Below, piece after piece: positions 26,146 to 35,067 of a stretch of 35,678 bases of DNA. Made by a program: the position numbers and the translations under genes. The notes under the pieces are model-generated. The model did no database searches, was not told the DNA's origin, and was given only the letters and a program-made list of their open reading frames with translations. This stretch comes from Lachnospiraceae bacterium. Lineage in GTDB: Bacteria > Bacillota > Clostridia > Lachnospirales > Lachnospiraceae. The stretch lies in NCBI GenBank assembly GCA_949383255.1, contig CASJPF010000038.1, positions 1 to 35,678 on the forward strand, written 5' to 3'. How positions within the stretch are numbered: the stretch's first letter is position 1; each line of letters begins with the position of its first letter.

Positions 26146-26580
26146 TTACAATTCTTTTGTAAAACAAATAATTCTATTTACTTCTGTAAAGTTCATCGCT
26201 TTGTGAAAATGAAAACTGTCTATATTCTCCATTTCACAATCACTTGCAAACTCTTGGCAGCCATTCTCCTTTGCCCACGTCTCACACTCTGCTAATAACT
26301 CTTTCGCATAGCCCTTATTGCGATACTCTTCTTTGACAAAAATTCCTTCTAAGTAGCCAACAGGAGTTGTTTTAGTGCCTTCTACATAGTCATATCGCAA
26401 CTGACATTGGGAAAAACCAACAGGCATATCATTTTCAAATTTCAAAAAAAATTGCGCGTTTGCTTTCGTAAAAATCTCAGAAAATTCATAAAATAACGCG
26501 TCGGTAGAATTATTATCCCACAGCAACACTGCCAAACTTACCAGTGTCGCCAAATCGCTTTTTCTCGCTTTTCGTACCAT
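26146..26580 (-). CDS. GNAT acetyltransferase resembling aminoglycoside AAC(6')
   Basis: 144 aa from the ATG at 26580, with GGGAG 9 nt upstream. GNAT fold: the acetyl-CoA loop reads VKEEYRNKGYAKELLAECE. The arrangement VRKARKSDL, LLWDNNS, MPVGFSQCQLRYDYVEG, TPVGYLEGIFV, CQEFASDCEMEN and SFHFHKAMNFTEVNR follows the AAC(6') aminoglycoside 6'-N-acetyltransferases closely in order and spacing. Such enzymes acetylate aminoglycosides, but chromosomal relatives may have other amine substrates. It lies 39 nt after the zinc-ribbon gene, probably in one transcript. Confidence 0.82.
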   Translation of the reverse strand: MVRKARKSDLATLVSLAVLLWDNNSTDALFYEFSEIFTKANAQFFLKFENDMPVGFSQCQLRYDYVEGTKTTPVGYLEGIFVKEEYRNKGYAKELLAECETWAKENGCQEFASDCEMENIDSFHFHKAMNFTEVNRIICFTKEL

Positions 26581-26619
26581 ACCCAAACACTCCCTTGATT
26601 GATACTTACATCATTATCA

Positions 26620-27231
26620 TTACTTTTCCAACATTTTTTTCAGGCATTTTACTATGCCTTCCCGATTTTTTGCTGATTTCATAAAATATGGAAGTCGGTC
26701 TGCCTCTGTCCGCATTGTGTTTGCATCAAAAGGTTTTTCCCTTAAATCTGCACTTAAATATTCAATTAGGTATACCAAATGATCATGATTCAGCGCCCAA
26801 ACAGTCTTGCCTTTAAAATTTGCCAAAAACCAGAGCTCCAATCCAAAGAAAGGTTCACAGCCATTCTTAATATCGTTTGTATAAATAAAAGATGGTGTCT
26901 TTTGAACCTTCCCTTGCATAACATAATTACAAAAAGGACAAGCAACATTGCACACAGAAAGATTTTGCTTATTATGATTGGAGATAGAAACTCTGTAATA
27001 TCGCCCACATTGCTTGCACTGATTCTCAAGTTGATAACGAAAGTTTGTACGAATTTCTATCTTTGAATATCCACAATTAGTACAGCTAAAATAAATATTT
27101 GTTATATCCGCTCTTACAATACTAGATTGACTGCATTTAGGGCATTTCACGCAAAGCCCAGAAATAACAGCCCTATTGAGCGCATATGTAGAATAAGGTT
27201 TATCTATTACACGTTTTTGGTTGTTCCCCAT
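26620..27231 (-). CDS. Zinc-ribbon protein of unknown function
   Basis: 203 aa. Four CxxC knuckles in the first 105 residues: VKCPKCSQ, FSCTNCGYSK, NQCKQCGRYY and VACPFCNYV, forming probably two zinc ribbons of the TFIIB/PriA type. The C-terminal half (LELWFLANFKGKTVWALNHD, YLIEYLSADLREKPF, RLPYFMKSAKNREGIVKCLK) is a recurrent uncharacterised domain in Firmicutes proteins of this size. No signal or membrane segment; nucleic-acid binding is plausible only because of the ribbons. GAGAGG lies 7 nt before the ATG. Confidence 0.82.
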   Translation of the reverse strand: MGNNQKRVIDKPYSTYALNRAVISGLCVKCPKCSQSSIVRADITNIYFSCTNCGYSKIEIRTNFRYQLENQCKQCGRYYRVSISNHNKQNLSVCNVACPFCNYVMQGKVQKTPSFIYTNDIKNGCEPFFGLELWFLANFKGKTVWALNHDHLVYLIEYLSADLREKPFDANTMRTEADRLPYFMKSAKNREGIVKCLKKMLEK

Positions 27232-27393
27232 TTATCGCCTCTCAACTCCCGAATCATATTTTCATAAACTATGCATTCCTGCCTATAAAAAATAACTGAT
27301 TTTTGTTACTTTATACCTTTACATGCAAAAATCAAACACTAACATACACATATATTCTTAGTTTTAGAAAATAAGTCAACAATAACTATGCTA

Positions 27394-28974
27394 TTACAGT
27401 TGCAAAACAGCATCAAAATGATCTAACACTTCTTTGCTCCTGTCATGTGTTATCACAATCACAATTTTATCCTTAATACCAAAAATCATATTAAAAATTT
27501 CATTTGCTGTCGCGGTATCTAGATTGCTTGTCGGCTCATCAAACACAAGAACATCATAATCAAATACCATAAAGCGCGCAATATCAATCCGCTGCTTCTC
27601 TCCAAAGGATACCTCACAGGAATCAGACACATCAATTTCTTTTTGTACTAGTTCACTATCCAGTTTTAAATCCTGACAAATTTGATTGACCTTCTCATCA
27701 GATACATCTCTTCTGTAAAGCACAATATTATCTCTGACTGAACCGTCAATTAAAAATTCATTTCGTTGAATATAACCAATTTTTTGATAAATACTATCGG
27801 AGTCAAGTATTCGGATATCTTGACTGTTTATTCGGACTGTACCCTCATACTCGCTTTCTGTCAGATATTTCATGAGTAAATGTATTAATGTTGATTTTCC
27901 TTTTCCAGATTCACCGACAATCGCATATTTCTTGCCAGCTTCAAACGTCATATGAAATCCCTGAAATATTTCTTTATTTCCAAAGTAAAGATTGATATTA
28001 TTAAATTCAATCTTTTGTACTTCGTCTACAAACTTTTTCTCTATCTTCTTCTCTATTGTCTGTTCCTGATTAATCCGACAAATAATTTCCTTTGTTGTTC
28101 CCATTAGATTTTTTTCTTGTACAAAACGCTGCAATGGTGAAAATACACCATTTAAAAGTTGGACTGCCGCAATCAAAAGTCCCACTGTCATATCTCCGTG
28201 AAGCACAAACCAGATACCCACAGCCATGCACAAAAGCTGCGAAAGCATTCCAATTGCCATTCCAATATTATTTGATGTAATTTTAGCAAAGAGATAATTC
28301 TTTCTTGACTTTTCATACTCCTCATCTCTTGCATTTAGTTTTTCGCTAAAAAGTTTTCCTAATCCCAAAAGCTTTACCTGTTCAAAACCTTTTAAAAAAT
28401 TTTCAAGCAATGCCATATAGACACTGTTGCTGCGCGTGTATTCCACTGTTTTTCTTGCCATAATTGCTCCTGGAATCTGTGACAAAATAACAGTAAGAAA
28501 GGAAATGATGACAAAAGAAAACCCAAGCTTCCAATTGATTAAAAAGATGGACAACAGACACACTGCAGCAGATAACATATTGGCAATAATATTGCATTTT
28601 GGCATCAAATAATTGTCCACCACAAGGTCAATATCTTTGGAATACAGGCTTAGATAATATCCATTTTTCTCAGCAAAAAATGTATTTAGTTCCTTATGAT
28701 AAAGCGCCTTATAAAGATCTTTTTTCAAACAACGCACAATCTTATTGACATAGATAATTTCCGTATAATTATAGATAAACGAGACAATTAACCAGCCTAC
28801 TGCCATGTATATACAAAACAGCATTGTTGTTTGAAGAGAATCTGTTGGATCAATCACCACATCAATTACTTTTCCAAGCCAGAAGGAAAACTGCGCCATA
28901 AAAATTGCTGAGACAAATCCCAAAATCACTGTTAAAATATAAATTCCTCTATACCTTTTTTCTGCTGTTGCCAT
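27394..28974 (-). CDS. ABC exporter, fused membrane and ATPase domains
   Basis: 526 aa type IV (ABCB-like) half-transporter. Residues 1-300 hold six membrane segments (for example YILTVILGFVSAIFMAQFSF, IIANMLSAAVCLLSIFLI, MAIGMLSQLLCMAVGIWFVL). The ATPase has Walker A GESGKGKS (about 358), Q-loop GYIQRNEF, signature VSFGEKQR (about 458, in place of LSGGQ), Walker B VLVFDEP, D-loop SNLD and switch His VITHD. It would work as a homodimer; the altered signature (Phe for the first Gly) is unusual. Substrate unknown: no peptide precursor or peptidase domain is present. AGGAG lies before the ATG. Confidence 0.9.
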   Translation of the reverse strand: MATAEKRYRGIYILTVILGFVSAIFMAQFSFWLGKVIDVVIDPTDSLQTTMLFCIYMAVGWLIVSFIYNYTEIIYVNKIVRCLKKDLYKALYHKELNTFFAEKNGYYLSLYSKDIDLVVDNYLMPKCNIIANMLSAAVCLLSIFLINWKLGFSFVIISFLTVILSQIPGAIMARKTVEYTRSNSVYMALLENFLKGFEQVKLLGLGKLFSEKLNARDEEYEKSRKNYLFAKITSNNIGMAIGMLSQLLCMAVGIWFVLHGDMTVGLLIAAVQLLNGVFSPLQRFVQEKNLMGTTKEIICRINQEQTIEKKIEKKFVDEVQKIEFNNINLYFGNKEIFQGFHMTFEAGKKYAIVGESGKGKSTLIHLLMKYLTESEYEGTVRINSQDIRILDSDSIYQKIGYIQRNEFLIDGSVRDNIVLYRRDVSDEKVNQICQDLKLDSELVQKEIDVSDSCEVSFGEKQRIDIARFMVFDYDVLVFDEPTSNLDTATANEIFNMIFGIKDKIVIVITHDRSKEVLDHFDAVLQL

Positions 28975-29024
28975 AATATTTATTCTCCTTTTTAATAGTT
29001 TTATAATTTGACTTCTATCATAGG

Positions 29025-29062
29025 AAAAAAAAACACTTGTGTAAATCGCTTTTTGTCAAGTG
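29025..29062 (-). terminator. Intrinsic terminator of the sugar O-acetyltransferase gene
   Basis: CACTTG/CAAGTG stem with a 17-nt loop followed by nine U on the minus strand, about 65-100 nt after the stop codon. Confidence 0.65.
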
Positions 29063-29127
29063 GTCTTCTTTTAAAGGTAAGAGGTTTGTTATCCGTAATA
29101 AACACCTTCTGAGCGAAAAGATACTTA

Positions 29128-29700
29128 TCATTCAAGTACCTTTATAACTTTACATGGATTTCCCACCGCCACACAGTTCGCAGGAATCTCACGATTGACT
29201 ACACTTCCTGCTCCGATTACGCTGTTCTCTCCTATTGTAACCCCGGGCAAAATAATACTTCCCCCACCAATCCATACATTGTTCTTTATCTCAACTGATT
29301 GTGCATAAGTTCTGAAAAATGTAGTGTTTCTTTCCTTCCAATCTGTAACTAATCGTTCTTGTGGCAAAACAGGGTGAGAAGATGTATAAATTTGCACATT
29401 GGAAGCTATCAACACATTCTCTCCAATTGTTATCCTTTTGTTATCTACAAAAGTACAATTCATACCAATGATTACATTATCCCCAATAAAAATATTATCC
29501 CCGTGGTCACAATGAAATGGTGTATCTATTGTTACATTATTTCCTATATGTCCCAACAATTCATGAAGAATCCGCTCTCTCTCTTTTGTGTCTCTATAAT
29601 CAGAAAAATAATATTCCCGCGTTAGCTTTCTTGTGCGGGCAATCAAGTTTAATGTCGCCTCATCTGCGGTTTCCAAAAAATCAGAATCATTATATTCCAT
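29128..29700 (-). CDS. Sugar O-acetyltransferase, LacA/Maa/NodL type
   Basis: 190 aa. Short N-terminal helical cap (Mac domain: ETADEATLNLIARTRKLTRE), then left-handed beta-helix hexapeptide repeats (IGNNVTIDTPFHCDHGDNIF, IGDNVIIGMNC, IGENVLIASNV), the catalytic His loop YTSSHPVLP, and VWIGGGSIILPGVTIGENS. A trimeric cytoplasmic enzyme that transfers acetyl from acetyl-CoA to the 6-OH of a sugar such as maltose, galactoside or glucose. Substrate cannot be told from sequence. GGAGG lies 6-7 nt before the ATG; own transcript likely. Confidence 0.93.
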   Translation of the reverse strand: MEYNDSDFLETADEATLNLIARTRKLTREYYFSDYRDTKERERILHELLGHIGNNVTIDTPFHCDHGDNIFIGDNVIIGMNCTFVDNKRITIGENVLIASNVQIYTSSHPVLPQERLVTDWKERNTTFFRTYAQSVEIKNNVWIGGGSIILPGVTIGENSVIGAGSVVNREIPANCVAVGNPCKVIKVLE

Positions 29701-29806
29701 GTTTCCCTCCTGTTTAATTTTTCAATTTTTAAATATCATTATTTTATCATATGCCCACATACAATTCTACCAAAATTTGGTTAATTGATGCAATTAGAGC
29801 TACCAC

Positions 29807-31090
29807 TCAGAATTCTTTATATTTTCTCCAGCTACACACAATGTAGAGAACCGATACCACAGCCACAAAGGAAAAAATCCCCGGCCATATCCACGGAAAA
29901 CGTACTTGCATAAAATCCAACTCACTTGCTCCATTTATAACAAGTATAAAAGGAACTGTATAGTAAAATGGAAAGACATGCCGAAAAAGCTGTCCAATCA
30001 TTGCAGGCAACACACAACAGAGTATTCTCGAAATGCGAACAACAGTTTTGTTTAAAGTATCTGGTATGAAACACATCATTGCAATTCCTGGCAAAAGTAA
30101 GATAATCAACTGACTTATCTGAAATATAATTCCTCTAAAATTATCTCGCCCAATCATATTCAAGAAAACAGGAAGCACCAATCCTATAGCAGATGCCACA
30201 ATTGACTGGAATGGACTATTACAGTGCGCAGAGAAATACAATGACAATGCAGCCGCCTCTATCATTCCAAAAAACCCTTGTAGTAAATAAAATGATAGAT
30301 ACTTTCGTACACTCCAAGTAGAAGTGTTATTATAACCATTCCACTCCCATACGCTCTCTCCCAACGCCTGACCACTAAAACAGTCTAGCCCATCCAGTCC
30401 AAAAACACTCCATACAAACAGAAAATCGAAAAGAACAATCACAGCAAACACACTGATTGTTATTGTCATTCCTGCTGCAATTTTTGCTGCAATATCCTTC
30501 TGCTGCCCCTCTTTTGTAGTAAACAAAATCTGCCGGGTATTGTTATAATTTTCTTCTGAATAAATTGGAGACAAAATAAGAACAATGAATACCAGTCCCA
30601 AAACAAATCCAATTCCCAAAACAGACTCAAACACTTCCCAGCCATATGTATATTCCAATCGCAATGGTTTTCCTGTTGCCGTGCTTGCTTTTCCTAAATC
30701 TGTCTCTGCAATTGGATTGGTGTGCGTTGCCACTTTATAATCGTCATACGAACGAAAATATCCATCTGAGAAGTATTTCATAATAAACGCATTCAGATAA
30801 TTCTGGTTCAAAAATCTCCCATAATACTCTTTTACACCGCTTGGAAATCCGTATTTTTGGATTATTGCCGACACTTTTTCATCGGTTAAAACTCCCTTAA
30901 ATTCCTCTACAATCTCTCTGTCCATTCGAACTGCCTGCAAGCCCTTATATTCCACTCCATTTATTGTTATATAATTGTCCACAGCAAGTGTGTACATAAA
31001 TAACAGTAGAATCATAATCGTTGCAGTAACACTCAATAAAAACAATTTCCTTGAACAAATTTTATATAATTCCATCTTGTACAATCTCAT
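29807..31090 (-). CDS. ABC-2-type membrane permease
   Basis: 427 aa starting at the ATG at 31090, since AAGGAGG lies 7 nt upstream and is 12 nt beyond the ATPase stop. One N-terminal helix (KLFLLSVTATIMILLLFMYT), a large extracellular loop of about 130 residues, then five or so further helices (FVLGLVFIVLILSPIYSEEN, MTITISVFAVIVLFDFLFVW, QLIILLLPGIAMMCFIP, LYIVCSW). The SEENYNNTRQILFTT element after the second helix is typical of ABC-2 exporters. Works with the ATPase upstream. Last gene of the sigma - membrane protein - ATPase - permease operon. Transported substrate unknown. Confidence 0.85.
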   Translation of the reverse strand: MRLYKMELYKICSRKLFLLSVTATIMILLLFMYTLAVDNYITINGVEYKGLQAVRMDREIVEEFKGVLTDEKVSAIIQKYGFPSGVKEYYGRFLNQNYLNAFIMKYFSDGYFRSYDDYKVATHTNPIAETDLGKASTATGKPLRLEYTYGWEVFESVLGIGFVLGLVFIVLILSPIYSEENYNNTRQILFTTKEGQQKDIAAKIAAGMTITISVFAVIVLFDFLFVWSVFGLDGLDCFSGQALGESVWEWNGYNNTSTWSVRKYLSFYLLQGFFGMIEAAALSLYFSAHCNSPFQSIVASAIGLVLPVFLNMIGRDNFRGIIFQISQLIILLLPGIAMMCFIPDTLNKTVVRISRILCCVLPAMIGQLFRHVFPFYYTVPFILVINGASELDFMQVRFPWIWPGIFSFVAVVSVLYIVCSWRKYKEF

Positions 31091-31101
31091 ATGCTTCCTC
31101 C

Positions 31102-32013
31102 TTATTCCCAAGCCCCTCTATTATGGCTGCGTTCGCACAAATAATAATACAAGTACGCGTCTTCTAAAACTGGCTCTATTGCTTTTGCCTCCTGATGCGG
31201 TTTCTCTTGTGACACAATCCGAAGTTCCACAGTTCCTCCATGCTCACTAGCTCTAAGATTGCTCACCGCATAGATTGCATTTAATGCATTGGCCTCTTTC
31301 TCCGACACAACACACTTCCACACACAACCAGCAACAGGTTCCAAAATCTGCGCCTGTGTCCCCATCTTAATAAATGTCCCCTGTTTCATAATCATAATCT
31401 GGTCCGCAATATACTCCACATCTGATACAATATGTGTCGATAGAATAACAATGCGATCCTTTCCCAAAGCGCTAATAATATTCCGAAAACGCACACGCTC
31501 TCGTGGGTCTAAGCCTGCTGTTGGCTCATCTAAAATTAGAATTTTGGGCTCGTTTAAAAGTGCCTGTGCAATGCCAACCCGCCGCAACATTCCACCAGAA
31601 AAAGTCTTTAATTTTTTATTCTGAACCTCTGTCAACCCCACTATTTCCAGTAGATTGTCAATCCGCTCTCTGGCGGTCTCTGGCGCAATTGCTTTTAATG
31701 CCGCGATATAATTTAGAAACCGCACAGCACTAAAGTCTTTATAGTAGCCAAACTCCTGCGGCAGATACCCTAAAAGATTTCGGTATGCACCCCCAAGCTG
31801 CCTAATAGGGATTCCATCATATGTAATCTGCCCCTGTGTTGGCTTTAAAATGCCAACAATCATGCGCATCAAAGTCGTTTTCCCCGCGCCATTTTCCCCC
31901 AAAAGTCCATATATTCCATGTTCAAAACCTACTGTCAAATTCCAAACTACCTTTTTCTCCTGTTTTTTGTCTTGATATACCTTCTCCAGTCCAGTCAACA
32001 TTAATCCGCACAT
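31102..32013 (-). CDS. ABC transporter ATPase
   Basis: 303 aa. Complete nucleotide-binding domain: Walker A GENGAGKTT (about 40), Q-loop LGYLPQEFG, signature FSGGMLRRVG (about 140), Walker B ILILDEPTAGLDP and switch His LSTHIVSD. The C-terminal 80 residues are a variable regulatory tail, as in BcrA/NatA-type ATPases. The ATG is 8 nt after GGGGG and lies inside the last codons of the previous gene (13-nt overlap), so translation is coupled. Partner permease follows 11 nt after the stop. Such pairs often export peptides, antibiotics or lipids; nothing here identifies the cargo. Confidence 0.95.
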   Translation of the reverse strand: MCGLMLTGLEKVYQDKKQEKKVVWNLTVGFEHGIYGLLGENGAGKTTLMRMIVGILKPTQGQITYDGIPIRQLGGAYRNLLGYLPQEFGYYKDFSAVRFLNYIAALKAIAPETARERIDNLLEIVGLTEVQNKKLKTFSGGMLRRVGIAQALLNEPKILILDEPTAGLDPRERVRFRNIISALGKDRIVILSTHIVSDVEYIADQIMIMKQGTFIKMGTQAQILEPVAGCVWKCVVSEKEANALNAIYAVSNLRASEHGGTVELRIVSQEKPHQEAKAIEPVLEDAYLYYYLCERSHNRGAWE

Positions 32014-32762
32014 AAAATTTCCCCCTTATCTAATACACGCAAAAAATGTTTGATTTGTAGGCAAAAAATACCAATACCCACAAACAATGCAACAATCCAG
32101 AACCCTATCGCTGATGTTCTATACAACATGGGTATAAAAGCAAAAATTCCCCAAAAAAATGCCGAAAAAATGCCCACAGCAACCAACAATAATATATTTT
32201 TTCTCCCAATCTCTGTGAGCATCACTGTCATACAAACACATTCTGTAAACACAAAAGGAACAAGAATATAAATACCAGTCGTTATAATATCCTTTTCCAG
32301 TCTACTATTCGCAAAAATAATAAATATCATTAGCGCTGCAAGGCTAAGAATCCCTGAATAAGCCATCTGGAATGTAACAAGCTGACGCACATTAAAATAA
32401 CAAGCTGCCTCTAACTCCGTAATTTTTGAAAAGAACATACTGCCGACTTCCAGAAAGGATAGTGCCCCAAGCACACCTGAAAAAATCATGCCATATTTTT
32501 CCCAAGACTGTATATCAAACCAGTTTGTCCAAACCAAAACAACAACACTGACACAGACTGCCAAATGCATCCATAATATATTTTTGTTCATATGGCGAAT
32601 TTGTCCCTTTACAATCTGCCGCCACGAACTAATTTTATTCTCCTGCTCTGTCTTTTGGACTCCAATGCACTTAAAAGTCTCTTGCTTTTTGGACACATCA
32701 ACTATGACATTCCTGTCACTTTTTACAAATAAATCTTTGATAATATCTGTCTTTTCACGCAT
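32001..32762 (-). CDS. Membrane protein of the ECF-sigma/ABC operon, possible anti-sigma
   Basis: 253 aa. Residues 1-60 are hydrophilic and cytoplasmic (KTDIIKDLFVKSDRNVIVDV); six membrane segments follow (ILWMHLAVCVSVVVLVWTNW, GVLGALSFLEVGSMFF, AYSGILSLAALMIFIIFAN, TTGIYILVPFVFTECVCM, ILLLVAVGIFSAFFWGIFAF, FWIVALFVGIGIFCLQIK). No zinc-type anti-sigma motif (HxxxCxxC) is present. Its ATG overlaps the end of the sigma gene (ATGCGTGA), and it overlaps the ATPase gene. The position directly after an ECF sigma gene makes an anti-sigma or sensor role likely but unproven; a second permease subunit is the alternative. Confidence 0.75.
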   Translation of the reverse strand: MREKTDIIKDLFVKSDRNVIVDVSKKQETFKCIGVQKTEQENKISSWRQIVKGQIRHMNKNILWMHLAVCVSVVVLVWTNWFDIQSWEKYGMIFSGVLGALSFLEVGSMFFSKITELEAACYFNVRQLVTFQMAYSGILSLAALMIFIIFANSRLEKDIITTGIYILVPFVFTECVCMTVMLTEIGRKNILLLVAVGIFSAFFWGIFAFIPMLYRTSAIGFWIVALFVGIGIFCLQIKHFLRVLDKGEILCAD

Positions 32763-33285
32763 AATCTCCTCCTATTTTTTTCTTAATTGCCGCAATTCCA
32801 AGTCGAAATCGCGACTTTGTTGTTGAGAGAGAACAGCCTGTAATTTTGGCAATCTCATGAAATTTTAGTTCATCATGAATACGCAATATTACAACCTCTC
32901 TCTGTTCTTGTGGTATGCTTTGCAATAGCTCCCGCAAGTAAAGTTCGCTGTCACAGTTTTCAATCGTTCTAATATCATTTAAATTTGAATATCTGTCCTC
33001 TTCTATATCTTCTATCCTATCAAAAGAAATTGTATTTTCTCGTTGTATAGATTGTCTGCGAAAATAATCACAGCACAGATTACGCGCAATCATAATAAGA
33101 TATGCTCTAAGATTTTTGTGACCGCGCGAATCCATATATTTAAGATACCGCAAAAACACTTCCTGTGTAATATCATAAGAGTCTGTTGGATTTCCGGTGT
33201 AATATCGACAGAATCGGTAAATATCCTCATAATATGTTTCGACTGCCAACTGAACACGCTCCTGTTTGCTTTTCTGATTAATCAT
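32755..33285 (-). CDS. ECF-type RNA polymerase sigma factor
   Basis: 176 aa. Region 2 at about 12-85 (YYEDIYRFCRYYTGNPTDSY, DITQEVFLRYL, LRAYLIMIARNLCCDYFRRQ) and region 4 at about 115-170 (LRELLQSIPQEQREVVILRI, FHEIAKITGCSLSTTKSRFR). No region 3 or extra C-terminal domain. It would direct RNA polymerase to a dedicated promoter set, probably its own operon of membrane protein, ATPase and permease, in response to envelope or antibiotic stress. AGGGGTG lies just before the ATG. Confidence 0.93.
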   Translation of the reverse strand: MINQKSKQERVQLAVETYYEDIYRFCRYYTGNPTDSYDITQEVFLRYLKYMDSRGHKNLRAYLIMIARNLCCDYFRRQSIQRENTISFDRIEDIEEDRYSNLNDIRTIENCDSELYLRELLQSIPQEQREVVILRIHDELKFHEIAKITGCSLSTTKSRFRLGIAAIKKKIGGDYA

Positions 33286-33312
33286 TTGTCACCCCTGCAA
33301 GGAAATTTATTT

Positions 33313-33341
33313 GTATACACTATATAAGACTTATCTATTCC
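33313..33341 (-). promoter_or_regulatory. Tentative ECF-type promoter of the sigma/ABC operon
   Basis: GGAATA (33336-33341), 17-bp spacer, GTATAC (33313-33318). ECF sigmas often use GGAAT/GAAC-type -35 boxes; this match alone is weak. Confidence 0.25.
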
Positions 33342-33360
33342 CAAAAAAGATTAACAAATC

Positions 33361-33391
33361 AAAAAAAGAGTGTAAATTACAACACTCTTTT
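33361..33391 (-). terminator. Terminator of the RNA-array/DUF2828 operon
   Basis: AGAGTGT-TGTAATTT-ACACTCT followed by a seven-base U-run on the minus strand, 28 nt after the DUF2828 stop codon. Confidence 0.85.
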
Positions 33392-33418
33392 ATTCTTCCT
33401 TACATATATGATTTCATT

Positions 33419-35023
33419 TTATGCCTTTGTTTTATTCGATTCCGTATTGCTTACGCCCACTGTAGAAAATATAGCATCTTCATCTATTGCCTGCTCCACC
33501 GCATCATATCTTGGCACCATAAGCTGTTGTACCAACATCTTATACGGGTCCACCTCATTGCTAAGCACCATCTTTGTAATAACAGGTGAAAATCCACTTA
33601 CAAGCGCCACACCAAGCGCATTTTCTCGAATAGGCACAGTCTTTGTTCTGCTGCAAATATTCCAGAACACCAGTCTTGGCAGACGATACCCATGTGATGC
33701 ATATTTCTTTGCAAATGTATTAAACAACTTTTCGTCAGGAGATATATAACTGCCATTGACATAGTTTCTTGTCGCTGCATCAAATTCCATATCGGACAAT
33801 ATCAATAAATTTTCTGGAAGCTCGCACTGTGGCATATGATATTTCAGTGCAGTGTCCAAAATTAAATTAAATACTGCCTCTATGTTTGTGTTTGCCACCT
33901 CATTATAATGTATCGCAATACACAGTTTATCATACAGTGTCTTTCCCTTTGACAAATCTACAAACTGCGGGGTCTGACTAAATGTAATATAAGTATCTTT
34001 AAACTGTCCTGTACAGTGCTCTGAAAAGTAAATTGCAATCGCGTTTGCCACTTCTAGACAGGACACCTGAGAACTGCCAACCTTCGTCCACATACTTCCA
34101 GAACCATCTGCGATACAAAGCGTATTTCCTGCACCCTGTACATAATCAGGCAATGCCTTCCACAATTCCTCCAAAGTATCATCCACAGGCTTTACATACA
34201 CCCAACCAGGTTTTTTGTCATAGTCCATATAAGAGTGTACAATATCATGTGGATAAAGTACCCCTGCATGAACTGACTTCTCTCCCTTTTTCACTGCGCC
34301 GAGAAATGCTCGGCGACGCTCCTCGTCATTGCGCAAAAATGCAACATTATACAACAGATTCGCCCTTGATGGAACTGCTTCATAGTCAATATCAGACCAT
34401 CTCTTTTGACTCATCTTCACTTCCACAACATTCAAATAACTTCTGTAAGAAGCCAGCATTTTGCGGTATTGTCTGCTTGTCATAGAAAGTTTTGTCGCCA
34501 ACAGGCGCGCCAATCGCTTTGTGTTTGATGAAGAAGCATTTTCTGAAGGCAGCCACTTTGCACATAAACTAATTGATGTGCCTTTTTCCATATTTGTGCT
34601 ATCTTCCTGAAGCTGTTTTTTTATTAGCTCCGCCGCTTCCTCTACAAGCGGCGTGTCAATCAATGCCACTAGAATATCCCACCGAGAATACTCTGGTATC
34701 AATGGCATCAAGGCTTTCATAAGCGCAGGGCGACTTTGTGAAAGCTCCATCAAAATAATCTTAAAAAGCCTGCGCTCTCCAAGTCCCTGCCGCACATCTC
34801 CCGCAAAAAACAGCCATCGTATCGCAAGCTTAGGATCTTCATAATAAGCTTTGATAAACTGATCTACAATCTCTTTTGGTGAGGCATTTCTGAAAGAAGA
34901 AACAGCAAAATTTAAATCAAGCAGAGCCTTCCCTGACGTTCTATAACCAACCGCACCATTTTCGGTAATTGATGTGTTATATTCATTATTCAACATGTTC
35001 TTAACATTCTGCATGAATCCCAT
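33419..35023 (-). CDS. DUF2828 protein, Ro60/TROVE-like helical plus vWA architecture
   Basis: 534 aa from the ATG at 35023 (8 nt after GGAGG); an ATG two codons earlier is too close to that site. Residues 1-280 are helical: RTSGKALLDLNFAVSSFRNA, FFAGDVRQGLGERRLFKII, SRWDILVALIDTPLVEEA, SLCAKWLPSENASS, LSMTSRQYRKMLASYRSYLN and VEVKMSQKRWSDIDYEAVPS, all marks of DUF2828. A vWA domain follows with the MIDAS motif CIADGSGSMW (about 304) and later LILSDMEFDAAT; the C-terminus has RLVFWNICSR and ALVSGFSP. This HEAT-like ring plus vWA plan is that of Ro60, which binds defective small RNAs and Y RNAs. Inference: it binds the tRNA-like RNAs encoded directly upstream in the same transcript. The family has no established function. 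Confidence 0.88.
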   Translation of the reverse strand: MGFMQNVKNMLNNEYNTSITENGAVGYRTSGKALLDLNFAVSSFRNASPKEIVDQFIKAYYEDPKLAIRWLFFAGDVRQGLGERRLFKIILMELSQSRPALMKALMPLIPEYSRWDILVALIDTPLVEEAAELIKKQLQEDSTNMEKGTSISLCAKWLPSENASSSNTKRLARLLATKLSMTSRQYRKMLASYRSYLNVVEVKMSQKRWSDIDYEAVPSRANLLYNVAFLRNDEERRRAFLGAVKKGEKSVHAGVLYPHDIVHSYMDYDKKPGWVYVKPVDDTLEELWKALPDYVQGAGNTLCIADGSGSMWTKVGSSQVSCLEVANAIAIYFSEHCTGQFKDTYITFSQTPQFVDLSKGKTLYDKLCIAIHYNEVANTNIEAVFNLILDTALKYHMPQCELPENLLILSDMEFDAATRNYVNGSYISPDEKLFNTFAKKYASHGYRLPRLVFWNICSRTKTVPIRENALGVALVSGFSPVITKMVLSNEVDPYKMLVQQLMVPRYDAVEQAIDEDAIFSTVGVSNTESNKTKA

Positions 35024-35067
35024 TTTCATTTCCTCCTTCTAAAAAAATTCAAACATGCTCTAAAAAA

